DNA of 64,000 nucleotides from Notospermus geniculatus. Lineage: Eukaryota; Nemertea; Pilidiophora; Heteronemertea; Lineidae. This document shows positions 10,938-20,580 of the stretch, piece by piece; the first letter of the stretch is position 1; each line of letters begins with the position of its first letter. The stretch is from assembly GCA_002633025.1 (NCBI GenBank), contig NMRB01000113.1:283555-347554 (forward strand), in the 5' to 3' direction. A program made the translations under genes and the position numbers. The notes beneath the pieces were generated by a model. It worked only from the letters and a program-made list of their open reading frames with translations, searched no databases and was not told the DNA's origin.

Positions 10938-12733
10938 CTGATTGGTTGCCGTCCCAACTGGCAACGTCGCCGGCCTCCTCAGTTGTGGTGAAATGGGAGT
11001 ATGATTTTGTTCCGTCCGATCAGATGAGCAAGAATTGTTAACACTCACACGTTGTAGCCGCTCCGCAGCCGAATCTTGTGAATGGCGTCTTTCTTTATGC
11101 GACTCCACCCGGTCCCCAGGTCTGTACCTATCGCGTTCATCGTAACTCGGCTGGTGCCGGAGGGAATCGGTACTCTGGCTTGTCCTGACTGGCTGTGGCT
11201 CGTATCCACGATTATTCTGGAGACTTTCACTTGGCACATCTGACGAGTATCCTCTGGGCGATTCAGTCCTATACCCAGGTTGTTTATACGGGATTGGATA
11301 TTTAAAGAATCCTTTCGGCGATGGAGACATGTTTGCAGGGTCTGGATATGTTTGTTTTGGTTCGTGGAATCCCCCTCTAAAACTGTCACTCTCTTTAACA
11401 GGATTTCTATACCTATCAGACAAAGGGTCCTCCCTCAACTCATCCCGAGGTGCCCCAAGTGACCTGGGCGATTGCTGGTACGAGTCCCGCTCAGATTCAG
11501 TCGCGTAAAAAGGCTTCTTGACCTCCGTTTCCGGTGATTCTGGCCTGTTCTGCGTTTGCCGGTATCTGTCCAAAGAACCATAGCCATTAGTACCATTACT
11601 TCGATCTAAGGACCCATAACCCGTAGGCCGCTGCTGTGCAATAGGTTGGGACACCGAGTCATTTTGGTGATTATGTCTAATAACATCTGAAGGGCTTTTC
11701 ATCACAGGTGCACTGCCGACGGAAGGTTGCCTTGGGTTCCATGGTTTTGAAATACTCCTCTGGTGGGCAACATCTGGGATGCTTGGCGTCTGCTGCGAGT
11801 CACTATGGTAACCAGCCTGCCTTGCTTCATCTGGTTGTCTTGACTGATATGGATACCCACTCTCTGGTCGCCTACCATCATCCATATTACGCGGTTGGCT
11901 CGTGACATCTGGATAACCTGGTTGCCTAGTGACGTCTGAGTAACCTGGTTGCCTAGCAACATCTGGATAACCTGGTTGCCTAGCAACATCTGGATAACCT
12001 GGTTGCTTTGCAACATCCGGGTAACGATCCACCTTTTTCAGATCGCGTTGCCCAGTAACATCGGGACTCATCTGTTGTTGAGCATCGGGACTCCGATGCC
12101 CGGACAAGTCCCTACTCCCGAGTGGAGGTTGGCGGTGAATATCAGAGGTAGATACCGTCCTCCCAGGTCCGTATTTCTGTTCAGGTGGATTCCACTGACT
12201 GAGCACCTCATGTGAAGCAGACGTCTGCCTCTGTAACGCTGCAGACGACGGCTGGTCCAGAGCATCGTAACTCGCCGACATTTGTTTCCGCTGCAATGTT
12301 TGTGGTCGCGTAAGACTTTGTTGACGGCTCAGAGCAACTGCCGCCTGCCTCAAAACGTCCGGGGATGATGGGTTTTGGTTCTCCCTGGTGGGTAAATTGG
12401 ACGTCGATCCTGGAGATCTGATGGAAAAAGATGCCGACAGTGGAGTAGATGTGATGTTTGAAGATCCATGGCTCCCTCTGGTGGGCAAAGTCTGAGTTGC
12501 TCCAGGCGTGTTCGGGTCGTAGGACGACATCGGTGGGGACGAGTAGTTAGGAGATACGTGTTGCTGCCCTAACACCTCCTCAGGACTTCGCCCGTCTAAA
12601 TACCTGGGCAGTGATTGTGATCGATTCAATGGGGCGCCAAACCTTGGACTCGGGTCCCGGCCTCGGTTACGCCTTTCCGACTCTCTCTTCACATCTCGCA
12701 CCGTCTGTCCTTTCTTATCCTTGGGAAGAAATC
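10938..12733 (-). CDS. PLEKHA5/6/7-like: PLEKHA-like gene large disordered exon
   Basis: A strong acceptor (CTCCTTTCAG) and donor GTGGGT bound 1796 nt, entering in phase 1 and leaving in phase 0. About 598 codons encode a Ser/Pro/Gln/Arg/Tyr-rich segment starting FLPKDKKGQTVRDVKRESER; it is very probably intrinsically disordered. Family proteins carry long low-complexity tails of this sort between or after their coiled coils. A 9-residue tandem repeat (GYPDVARQP) occurs at about 11905-12020. Without splicing, the frame would run nine codons past the donor to a stop at 10914. Confidence 0.87.
11905..12025 (-). repeat. Coding 27-bp tandem repeat (GYPDVARQP)
   Basis: Inside the large exon, four to five tandem copies of a 9-codon unit encode GYPDVARQP, GYSDVTRQP and GYPDVTSQP variants. 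Because the unit length is a multiple of three, copy number can change without a frameshift. Confidence 0.85.
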
Positions 12734-12866
12734 CTGAAAGGAGGAAGGGAATGAGATCTGCCGTCCATGGTGTAAAGTATCCACGGCAACACTGGAAGTT
12801 TCTGTAACTGTCAGCCATGTTTTTTTGATTTTTGACACGACCTTGACTCCGAAAGTTCAAACTCAC

Positions 12867-12951
12867 CGTAGTAACGTTTTGTGTTATCGTCTGCCTCCAA
12901 CATATCTCGCTCAGCTTCCATGTCACTTCGGTAAAGGTCATCCCGAGAACC
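12867..12951 (-). CDS. PLEKHA5/6/7-like: PLEKHA-like gene exon
   Basis: Acceptor ATGTTTCAG and consensus donor GTGAGT bound 85 nt (phase 0 to 1). It encodes GSRDDLYRSDMEAERDM then LEADDNTKRYYG, an acidic helix-like piece that connects the coiled-coil exons to the disordered exon 10938-12733. Confidence 0.87.
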
Positions 12952-13085
12952 CTGAAACATCAGATATTTCATACATTTTGAGAAAACTTGAAACTGGCAT
13001 GTTGTACTCATCATTTTCATACACGATGTCTTTTAAAATATCAGCACTGTTTTCTCTCCAAGCAAACGCAACTCAGTGCACACCT

Positions 13086-13224
13086 GGGACCTTATTCACA
13101 AAGCCCCCGTAACTTTAAGGTACGCAAATCCTTTGTCAGGCTGATAGTGAACAATAGGTTGTCCGCAAGTGGACAATAGTTTACACACTCTCGTAAGTTA
13201 CAAGAGCTTTGTGAGTAAGATCCC
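13086..13224. repeat. Palindromic MITE (GGGACCTTATTCACAAAG)
   Basis: The left end GGGACCTTATTCACAAAGC is matched by GCTTTGTGAGTAAGATCCC at the right. Its ends resemble those of 13759-13880 and 55828-55953 (GG...ATTCAC/TAAAGGG), suggesting a wider family. It lies in the intron between exons 12867-12951 and 13352-13726. Confidence 0.75.
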
Positions 13225-13351
13225 TGATCTCATCAGTCGAGACCTGAACTACAAATTAGGCTAAGCCGGCAATCAGGCCAAGGGCCCCAAGCACACACAT
13301 ACAATGGTTTACCACTGTGCTACTTGGCTCCCCAATGTTAAAGTCCCTTAC

Positions 13352-13726
13352 CCTCTCAGAATACGACCTCTGAATACTAGTGGTAGGTGTGGGAGTCCGT
13401 ATCCCAATATCACGAGACTGCATGGTATCTAAATCCGTTTCGAGATAAGTCTTAGGATGATCCGACTTCGATCCTGATGCAGTCAAATCAGGATTTGACT
13501 TGCGGAGTGTGTTCATTGCCTCTGATAACTGTTGGCCTTGTTTCGACAGCCCGTCCATGATGTCCTGCACCTTGTTCAGTTCACTCTCCAGTTTAACTTT
13601 CGTTCGATACGACTCGGTGGACAAGCTCGGCATGCTGGTACTCTTCGATATGTCATTGACCTTTGACCTTAATAAGGTCACCTCCATCTCCACTTTGGAA
13701 TTCTCTGCCGTCACTTCCTCAAGGGC
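13352..13726 (-). CDS. PLEKHA5/6/7-like: PLEKHA-like gene coiled-coil exon
   Basis: Acceptor CCATCGCAG and donor GTAAGG enclose 375 nt (125 codons, phase 0). The first half has heptad-like spacing (EEVTAENSKVEMEVTLLRSK, later KVKLESELNKVQDIMDGL), typical of coiled coil. The second half is Ser/Thr-rich and ends TPTPTTSIQRSYSER. It is the last exon of the coiled-coil series. Confidence 0.88.
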
Positions 13727-13758
13727 CTGCGATGGAGTGAAAAAAGATGAAACATTCT

Positions 13759-13880
13759 GGGCCAAATTCATAAAGGGTGTTTAAGACGTAGATGCGTGTA
13801 ACTTCGTCAAATGCATGGTGGAAGTTTGTGCATTTAGTCAAGTTACACGCATCGATGATCGCCCTCTATGAATATGGCCC
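13759..13880. repeat. Palindromic MITE next to a splice acceptor
   Basis: The left end GGGCCAAATTCATAAAGGG and right end CCCTCTATGAATATGGCCC are inverted repeats, with inner arms GTGTAACTTCGTCAAATGCA and AAGTTACACGC. It belongs to the same family as 55828-55953. It begins about 30 bp upstream of the acceptor of exon 13352-13726. Confidence 0.8.
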
Positions 13881-13977
13881 TATTTTTCTACTCAAAGCAA
13901 GGAGGGTATCCTCTGGATCGGTCTACAATCTGAAATTTTGAGGGGTGCTTCCAGGTTTTGTGAAATGCCCGACCTAC

Positions 13978-14127
13978 CCTAGAGTTCTCAGCAAGTTGAT
14001 GGACCACATTGGAGAGTTGACGCTCAAGTACGTGATGTTCTTGCGTCAAACGTTCCATCTCCCGTGGGTCATCCTTGTAGTACTCCTGATCACGTTCCAC
14101 CTCTGCCATCGCTCGGTCCAGCATCGT
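13978..14127 (-). CDS. PLEKHA5/6/7-like: PLEKHA-like gene coiled-coil exon
   Basis: Acceptor GATTTTCAG and donor GTAGGT enclose 150 nt (50 codons, phase 0). The peptide TMLDRAMAEVERDQEYYKDD then PREMERLTQEHHVLERQL is charged and helical. It is in frame with both neighbours. Confidence 0.87.
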
Positions 14128-14572
14128 CTGAAAATCGAAGGAAATTATGTTGACCATGAATTTGTTCAGCTAAATATGATCATCTATTTTTGATATGATA
14201 AACTTTCATTCAAATATTTCTTCAAAAGGATTATAGATTTCAAGGAATTTGGAGATCAAGACATCGTCTGCTTAAAGATAATGTATCACAAGTATTTTCG
14301 TGGGCCACAAAAATCATTGTTTATTTACCGGTATACTTTGTTTGTTTGTGTGCAGTCTTTCTTTTTCTTGAGTAATTTGTTGCTGGCATGCTCCTCTAGA
14401 AATTCTTTTGACACGGTATTCAATTTGGGGGGGGGCCATATCCCAAAATAACATAACGTAAACATCCACATTTACAAACATTGAATGTAAACAATAAGTC
14501 GGGACACATTATCTTCAAGACATCGTCTGCTTCTGCAGAGTATTTCGTGCTGAGAGACCTTATCAAACACAC

Positions 14573-14788
14573 CTTGTCATCCTGTAAGCTAGTCACCATC
14601 ACAGACAGCTCCTGAAGCTCTCGATCCAGCTGATGAAGCTGCACCATCTTCTCCTCCAGGTCAATATCCTCCTGCTTCAGATGTTCCAGATCCTCTTTGT
14701 GCGTGTTGACCAACTTATCTTCCTGGAGTTGTCGTGAGAACTCGAGCATTTGTTTGGGTTGTGTGACTTCGTGTGGTGACAATAAATG
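14573..14788 (-). CDS. PLEKHA5/6/7-like: PLEKHA-like gene coiled-coil exon
   Basis: Acceptor GTTCTTCAG and donor GTGTGT enclose 216 nt (72 codons, phase 0). The peptide runs from HLLSPHEVTQPKQMLEFSRQ to LQELSVMVTSLQDDK, with a dense Leu/Glu/Lys/Gln heptad pattern (LEHLKQEDIDLEEKMVQLHQ). In family proteins the coiled coils after the PH domain mediate self-association and partner binding; that role here is inferred. Confidence 0.88.
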
Positions 14789-14880
14789 CTGAAGAACAGA
14801 GAAGACAATTTACAGACAATTTTTCCTGGAGGCAGACCAATTGGTACGAAATTATCCATGGACCTTGTGTTCAGCAAGGA

Positions 14881-14989
14881 CCCTCATGAGGTAATCAGGG
14901 GTTATTGCTCGCTCCTTCTGTCACCGCACACAAATGGTGACGGAGGGAGTAGAGCAAGCATTATTGAGAACCCCTCATTACCTCAGGGT
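14881..14989. repeat. Short palindromic MITE
   Basis: CCCTCATGAGGTAATCAGGG at the left is mirrored by CCCCTCATTACCTCAGGGTG at the right, around a TTGCTCGCTCC/AGAGCAAGCA inner stem. It lies in an intron. Confidence 0.7.
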
Positions 14990-15096
14990 GACCAAGGACC
15001 AGAACCTCATTTCCTAATTTTTAAGGTGTAAGCATTAATTTTGTGACCCCCTGAAATGTTGTACCAATTGTGATGTCAGGGAGACAGATGGCAAAT

Positions 15097-15327
15097 GTGT
15101 GGCGGTCTAGAAAAACCTGGCAGATGTCACATTTGAGGAAAGTGTTAATGGCCTTGGTGAACCCGCACATTTCAACAGCTGACATGTACTACGTAACAGC
15201 TACAGAGTAGCTAGGCTGGGCCTAGTTACTAGGCCTACTAAGTAGATGAATGCACAGGCAATCTGACAGCCCTTGTTGATCATGATCATTCAGCGACTTC
15301 TGCCGAGTTTTCCTAGACCGCCACACA
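15097..15327. repeat. Palindromic MITE (GTGTGGCGGTCTAG ends)
   Basis: The ends TGTGTGGCGGTCTAGAAAAA and TTTTCCTAGACCGCCACACA are inverted repeats. A second copy is at 35306-35497 in duplicate B. The element lies directly 3' of exon 15362-15557, about 35 bp from its donor. Confidence 0.8.
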
Positions 15328-15361
15328 AATACTCAAGGGAATGGCATGTCTCATGACCTAC

Positions 15362-15557
15362 TTTTTTATACTGTGAGACCAGCATGTCAGTCGAGCCACT
15401 ATAAAGACTTCCCATCTTCACCATGTTGTCGACCAGGTTGACGAGGGGTTTGTGGACCTCGATATGCTTCTCAAGATCTTCCAGCCTCATTTTGATCTGC
15501 TGGAACTGGTCGTGTTCGTCTTCCATCACGTCGTTTGGCCGGCCACCTGACTTCCGT
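15362..15557 (-). CDS. PLEKHA5/6/7-like: PLEKHA-like gene coiled-coil exon
   Basis: Acceptor TACTTTTAG and donor GTAGGT enclose 196 nt that take up the two bases left by the 227-nt exon and end in phase 0. It encodes RKSGGRPNDVMEDEHDQF then QQIKMRLEDLEKHIEVHKPL and ends STDMLVSQYKK. The centre is a clear coiled coil. Confidence 0.88.
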
Positions 15558-15955
15558 CTAAAAGTATCAACAAGAGATGGTCAACAACATTTTCTGAAGA
15601 ACGAACCAAAGGTAAGGCTCCATCAGGAGTGCGAGAACTCGTTTCCAGCACTTGACCTTCCAGATAATGCCCCATCACACTGAGCTTGTTCTCAGTACGT
15701 TCTTGAAAATTTGTCGAATGGGCTCAAACTGTGTGCGAAAGGAGTGGACGTAGTGGCCACATTTTACAGTCTTTTTACGAACTTCCGTGGACAGGTTCGG
15801 ACGGGAAGGGTGCTCCAGAACTTCGAGGCATTATTTGGCCATCGTTACACGTTCTAGCCCGTTTTACGATTTTTTTAGGACGGGGGCAGGACGTTTTGAG
15901 AACTACTTCAATGTGACAGTACCTTAACCTGAGCCGGGCCGGGCATCGAACTTAC

Positions 15956-16182
15956 ATTGTTCTGTAATGGCGTTCCTGGTCTCGCCTCTGATCGACCAGC
16001 TTCCGATACATGTCTCGATTTCTCTCCAGTTTCGACTGCTCTCGTCGCAGTTGAATCAAAAGTAACACCAACTCCTCATGTGACTTCCCTTCCAAGTCGG
16101 CTGGCTGGATGCTCAGACGTAATCTATGGCCATTAAGTGGCGTAACGTTGTATGTCTTCCTAAGGCTGCGATACTTGGTTTC
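15956..16182 (-). CDS. PLEKHA5/6/7-like: PLEKHA-like 227-nt exon, copy 1
   Basis: Acceptor CACTCCAG and donor GTAAGT enclose 227 nt (phase 0 to 2). The peptide is ETKYRSLRKTYNVTPLNGHR, then LRLSIQPADLEGKSHEELVL, ending in the basic helix RNRDMYRKLVDQRRDQERHY. It is a duplicate of 17134-17360, and both encode the same protein sequence. Because the length is not a multiple of three, only one of the pair can be used in a transcript. Confidence 0.88.
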
Positions 16183-16401
16183 CTGGAGTGAGGGATGAAA
16201 ATTGACAACCCATGAACAAAAGGCACAGAGTTGTAGCTTCTATGGGTCAAATCCAGTCATAGACTCAGCTTGGCGGATCAGTAGGCCTACGATCTCTAAC
16301 AACATGAGGTACTAGTCGGGCAGATATGTGACATATATGTTCACTTCCGGCAGAAAGTGCACAAATTTGCATACAGGGGTATTTTTGTGCGTAGAATCCA
16401 A

Positions 16402-16786
16402 AAATTGCCGGATCCAAGAGGTCTGAGCAATGGGTCGGCCGCCATCTTGAATTTTCAAAATGGCCGCCATGGTGAGAGGTGGGATGTCACTTAGCTATCT
16501 TCCAAAGCACTCACGTCAATGAAATTTGTAATAGAGGGGTATTTTGGTGTGCCGAGTTCAAAAATTGCCGGATCCAAGAGATTTGACAAATGGGTCGGCC
16601 GCCATTTTGAATTTTCAAAATGGCCGCCACGCTGGGAGGTAAGTCACTAAGATAGCCTCCAAAGCACTCAGGTCAATGAAATTTGGTATATAGTGATATT
16701 TTGCTGTGCTGAGTTCAAAAATTGCCAGATCCAAGAGGTTTGACCGATGGGTCGGCCGCCATTTTGAATTTTCAAAATGGCCGCCA
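16402..16786. repeat. About 158-bp tandem repeat, three units, ending at an n
   Basis: AAAATTGCCGGATCCAAGAG followed by GGGTCGGCCGCC and the palindrome TTTTGAATTTTCAAAATGG recurs at about 16402, 16561 and 16718. The third unit stops at the single n (16787). Confidence 0.85.
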
Positions 16787-17133
16787 NATGAACCAAAGGT
16801 AAGGCTCCATCAGGAGTGCGAGAACTTGTTTCCAGTGCTTGATTTTCCAGATAATGCCCCATCACACTGGCTAGTTCTCAGTACGTTCTTGAAAGTGTTG
16901 CCGAACAGGCTCAAACTGTGTGCGAATGGAGTGGATGTAGTGGCCACATTTTACAGTCTTTTTACGAACTTCTGTGGACGGGCTCGGACGGGAAGTGTGC
17001 TCCAGAACTTCGAGGCATTATTTGGCCAACGTTACCCGTTCTACCATTTTTTTAGGACGGGGGCAGGACACTTTGAGAACTACTTCAATGTGACAGTACC
17101 TTAACCTGAACCGGGGCCGGGCATCAAACTTAC

Positions 17134-17360
17134 ATTGTTCTGTAATGGCGTTCCTGGTCTCGCCTCTGATCGACCAGCTTCCGATACATGTCTCGATTTC
17201 TCTCCAGTTTTGACTGCTCTCTACGCAACTGAATCAAAAGTAACACCAATTCCTCGTGTGACTTCCCTTCCAAGTCGGCTGGCTGGATGCTCAGACGCAA
17301 TCGGTGGCCGTTAAGTGGCGTAACGTTGTATGTCTTCCTAAGGCTGCGATACTTGGTTTC
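17134..17360 (-). CDS. PLEKHA5/6/7-like: PLEKHA-like 227-nt exon, copy 2
   Basis: Same acceptor, donor, length and phase as 15956-16182. The two differ at 11 of 227 positions by direct comparison, and all 11 are synonymous. The peptide includes PADLEGKSHEELVLLLIQLR, an amphipathic helix that begins the coiled-coil region. Confidence 0.88.
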
Positions 17361-17607
17361 CTGGAGTGAGGGATGAAAATTGACAACCCGTGAACAAAAG
17401 GCACAGAGTTGCAGCTTCTATGGGTCAAATCCAGTCATAGACTCTGCTTGGCGGGTCAGTAGGCCTACGATCTCTAACAACATGAGGTACATACAGAGTT
17501 AGAAAGCATGGTCAGAACTACGTGTATCTAGCATGTGTCCTTGGATGACAAACTTTATTCTCAACAAGTGAAAGGAAACAGAAAACCATTCGTTTCCATC
17601 AACTTAC

Positions 17608-17771
17608 AAGTATATCTGTGTCGGCCATATTTGGGTCCTCCTTGATCGTGTGGATGGGTTCGCCTGATGGACGGAACTGAGGTTTGGCACTGCGGCCGAG
17701 GGAGTCGTACCTGCCACCATTGTTGGTAAAACTCGGCACGTTCTCAATACTTCTCTGAGAACTTTGGGAAC
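17608..17771 (-). CDS. PLEKHA5/6/7-like: PLEKHA-like gene exon, first of the long-form series
   Basis: Acceptor CCCTTCAG and donor GTAAGT enclose 164 nt, entering in phase 1 and ending in phase 0. It encodes GSQSSQRSIENVPSF, then YDSLGRSAKPQFRPSGEPIH and ends DPNMADTDIL. Its phase-1 acceptor equals that of the alternative last exon 20581-21947, so the microexon 22780-22809 can join either one in frame. Confidence 0.85.
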
Positions 17772-18646
17772 CTGAAGGGTGAGGAAGGAAGTTAAGTCTG
17801 TAGTAGAAATATCCTGCTAAACAGCTCATTATGTATTCATCTCGCTTTATTGAAGTCCTTTTGTCCGAACTTTGGTAGGACATCTTTCTTCAGCCAGCTT
17901 TTTGTACATACAGAGAACTGCATCCTGGATGAGATCACCCCATATCTTGATTGCACAAGGCCTTCAAACTCTTTGCAAGGGTCACAACATGTAAATGGGG
18001 AACCCGCATGACTGCAGATGGCGCAGCAAGTATAAGACCCGAATGACGTACTGACATCACTTTTCTCGCTGTTGACGTCGCGCCGTCAAAGCATGTGTAC
18101 ATTTTTCTACACAATTTTTTTCCGTGCAAATTTTCCCCAAAGACGTTGTCAATATTGGCATCCTGTGGCATTTCTGACAAAACAGACCAGTAATATATGG
18201 ACAACTTTGAACATGAAATAGGGCAGTGTAATTTAATCAAAATTGAACCAAACAGAGTGGTTTATTTTGGGGCAAGAAGTAAATGGAAATACTGTTAGAA
18301 AATAGGACTTCCGGGTCTTACACTGACAGCGCCACGTCGTGGCGTAGTTCAGCGGGTTCCTCATTGGAGGCTGAGGATGATACCCAAGGGCTGGTTTGTA
18401 CCCGAAGGTCAGAGTACTAGCATTGTTTGACGTGTGGATACAAATCTTGAAAAAGTACTTGTCAAAATGTCCATGCAGGTGGAAAATTTGACTGATGAAT
18501 GCATGTATACAATCTATGAACACTCTATTTGTTAGCTACATGTACAGGATCAGGACAAGTGATTAACACATTATGAGGCCAAAGCACTCTGTTAATGTAT
18601 GCAAATTACAATACATTGAAATGAAAGCTGACAATATACTGTAGAT
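17772..18646. other. Intron, no exon seen
   Basis: Intronic sequence. Several antisense and sense frames are open for up to about 100 codons but lack splice-site context and similarity. Confidence 0.35.
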
Positions 18647-20032
18647 CAGCGTTGTCGCTAAGGATTTGGCCAGACGGGTATCGTTAATAAACAGCCGGTT
18701 ACCAGGGCTTTCCAAGTTTTGGAAAGTTTTCTGCCTATGCACCTGCCTATATGCTCCTGCCTATACCCCTGCCTATACTAGTGCCGATGCTCCTATGCTC
18801 CTGCCTATACTGCCTATGCACCTGACTATGTTCCTGCCTATACTCCTGCCTATGCTCCTCCCTATAGAGGCCTTGCAATGACGTCATCCTGGCGGCCATG
18901 CTGAGGGGCAAGTGGGCAGAGGTGTGAGCTGACCGTGACGTGGCCTGCGTGAAGTGCGCGACGCAAGTGTTTGACGTAACGTCATTGGGACATTTCGCTG
19001 CGCCTCTGCAGCATGTGTCCCCCAGCATGGCGGCTTGTGACGTCATTTGCAAGGCCTCTATAAGTGGACGGTTTTCGCAAAGCCCCCGAAACGCCAACGC
19101 GAACGTCTATCCTATTGTTCGGTGCTTTCTTCGTGGCATCAAACAATGGGTTTGGCGTTCGCGTTGGCGTTTCGGGGACTTTGCGAAAACTCTCTAGTGT
19201 TTTCGCAAAGCCCCCGAAACAGCGACGCGAACGTCTTTCCTATTACTAGAGAGTTTGAGAAATCAAACGATAAACGTTAACATTACGACAACGTTATTTT
19301 TTGTACCAAAAATGCAATATATAATCTGNCTGCCTATGCTCCTCCCTATACTCCTGCCTATACTAGTGCCTATGCTCCAGCCTATGCTCTTGCCTATGCT
19401 CCTGCCTATACTCCTGCCTATGTACCTTCCTATACTCCTGCCTATGCTCCAGCCTATACAAGTGCCTATGCTCCTGCCTATACCCCTGCCTATACTAGTG
19501 CCTATGCTCCTGCCTATACTGCCTATGCTCCTGCCTATGCACCTGCCTATACCCATGCCTATACTCCTGCCTATACTCCTGGTCAAGTCATGTAAACATG
19601 GTCCACAATCAAGCGAATAGCGAATGAATCAAACAGTTTAAATTGCTTGCATGGTTTGGGAGGCATTGTCACGCTGATAGTGATCATGCATACGATCGAC
19701 CCATACACGTGGTTATCGTGTGACGGCTGTGTGCAGTGATGTCAGCACAGATCGGGCGGGAAACCTCTACACAGCAGCGCGTGACTTGATAAAACCTTGG
19801 AGGAATTATACTGGAATTATAATTCCTCCAAGATAAAACCCACTTGCGATCGCAGATCAGACGGTGTCCGATATTATTAAACTTGACCACGTGGGACTTT
19901 CAGATCAATAGAATACAACCAGTTTTGTTTACTCTGAAAAGTTTTTTTGGTTCAGCTATTTTTTTCAGCCAAGTAGACAGATGTTATCAGCCGGGTATCT
20001 CACCCGGCTCCCGGCTATTAACGACAACGCTG
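18647..20032. mobile_element. Composite DNA element with 6-bp target duplication
   Basis: Terminal inverted repeats CAGCGTTGTCGCTAA and TTAACGACAACGCTG are flanked by GTAGAT on both sides (18641-18646 and 20033-20038). A CAG...CTG terminus with a short duplication suggests an hAT-type non-autonomous element. Inside are two arrays of a 12-bp satellite (CTCCTGCCTATG), a palindrome with GCAAATGACGTCA-type arms (about 18864-19061), a second inverted repeat (TTTCGCAAAGCCCCCGAAAC, about 19071-19255) and one n at 19329. No transposase was seen. Confidence 0.7.
18731..18866. repeat. 12-bp satellite array CTCCTGCCTATG
   Basis: Degenerate head-to-tail 12-bp units. The open frames rich in Leu/Pro/Met on one strand and Gly/Ile/Ser/Arg on the other are consequences of the repeat. 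A second block, 19330-19580, restarts after the n at 19329. Confidence 0.85.
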
Positions 20033-20416
20033 GTAGATACATGAAATGTTGACAAAGATGACATAAAACATGTTATGTTTTTATTTGATGGAATGAAAAC
20101 AACTGAGTAATGACCATAAATGTGTTTTTCACATATCACCCCCTGGTGGAAAGACAGGGAGTTGGATCGAAATTCCAAGAGTGTTGCGCACATTAGTGGA
20201 TGAGTATCTAATATATACCAAAGTTTCGAACTCCTCTGTTGAACGGTCTAGGAGGAGATATCACTTTTGGATGGACGGATGGATGGACAGACGGCAGATG
20301 GTAAAAAAATATCTCCCCACTTTTTTCGAAAAGCGGGGAGATAATAACAACTGTCACTTGTTTGGAGTGATCACTACATTCCTGACAAGTGAAGAAACAT
20401 CATTTCAAACCACTTT
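20033..20416. other. Region downstream of the alternative last exon
   Basis: It contains a GGATGGACGGATGGATGGAC stretch and a short hairpin of CCCCAC/CTCCCCGC type. The A/B duplication begins at about 20322, where the sequence starts to match 28937. Confidence 0.5.
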
Positions 20417-20422
20417 TTTATT
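20417..20422 (-). terminator. Polyadenylation signal AATAAA, copy A
   Basis: Minus-strand AATAAA about 160 nt after the TAG stop of exon 20581-21947, in a context conserved in copy B (29038-29043). It supports this exon as a genuine transcript end. Confidence 0.6.
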
Positions 20423-20580
20423 CCCTCAGAGAAAATCCTCAAGCAAAGACAAACATACAAAACAAAGAACAGCCACAGATTGTTAGTAGAAATCAAGAAA
20501 TTTATGTCAAGGTCAGAGAGTGAAGGTCAGTTGAAGAAGATCAAGGTCAACTGCAGGCGAAGGTCATGCACACAGGAGTA

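Larger units (their letters stand above)
15601..17491. repeat. Direct duplication around the 227-nt exon
   Basis: Block 15601-16312 and block 16788-17491 are homologous through intron and exon. The second copy starts immediately after the n at 16787. Copy 1 then continues into the 158-bp repeat, copy 2 into unique intron, as expected for two overlapping contigs of one locus or a local duplication. Confidence 0.85.

Noticed and set aside
19255-19620. 121-codon frame rich in Leu, Pro and Met, resembling a membrane protein, and its antisense Gly/Ile/Ser/Arg frame
   Set aside because: Both are translations of the 12-bp CTCCTGCCTATG satellite and include the n at 19329.
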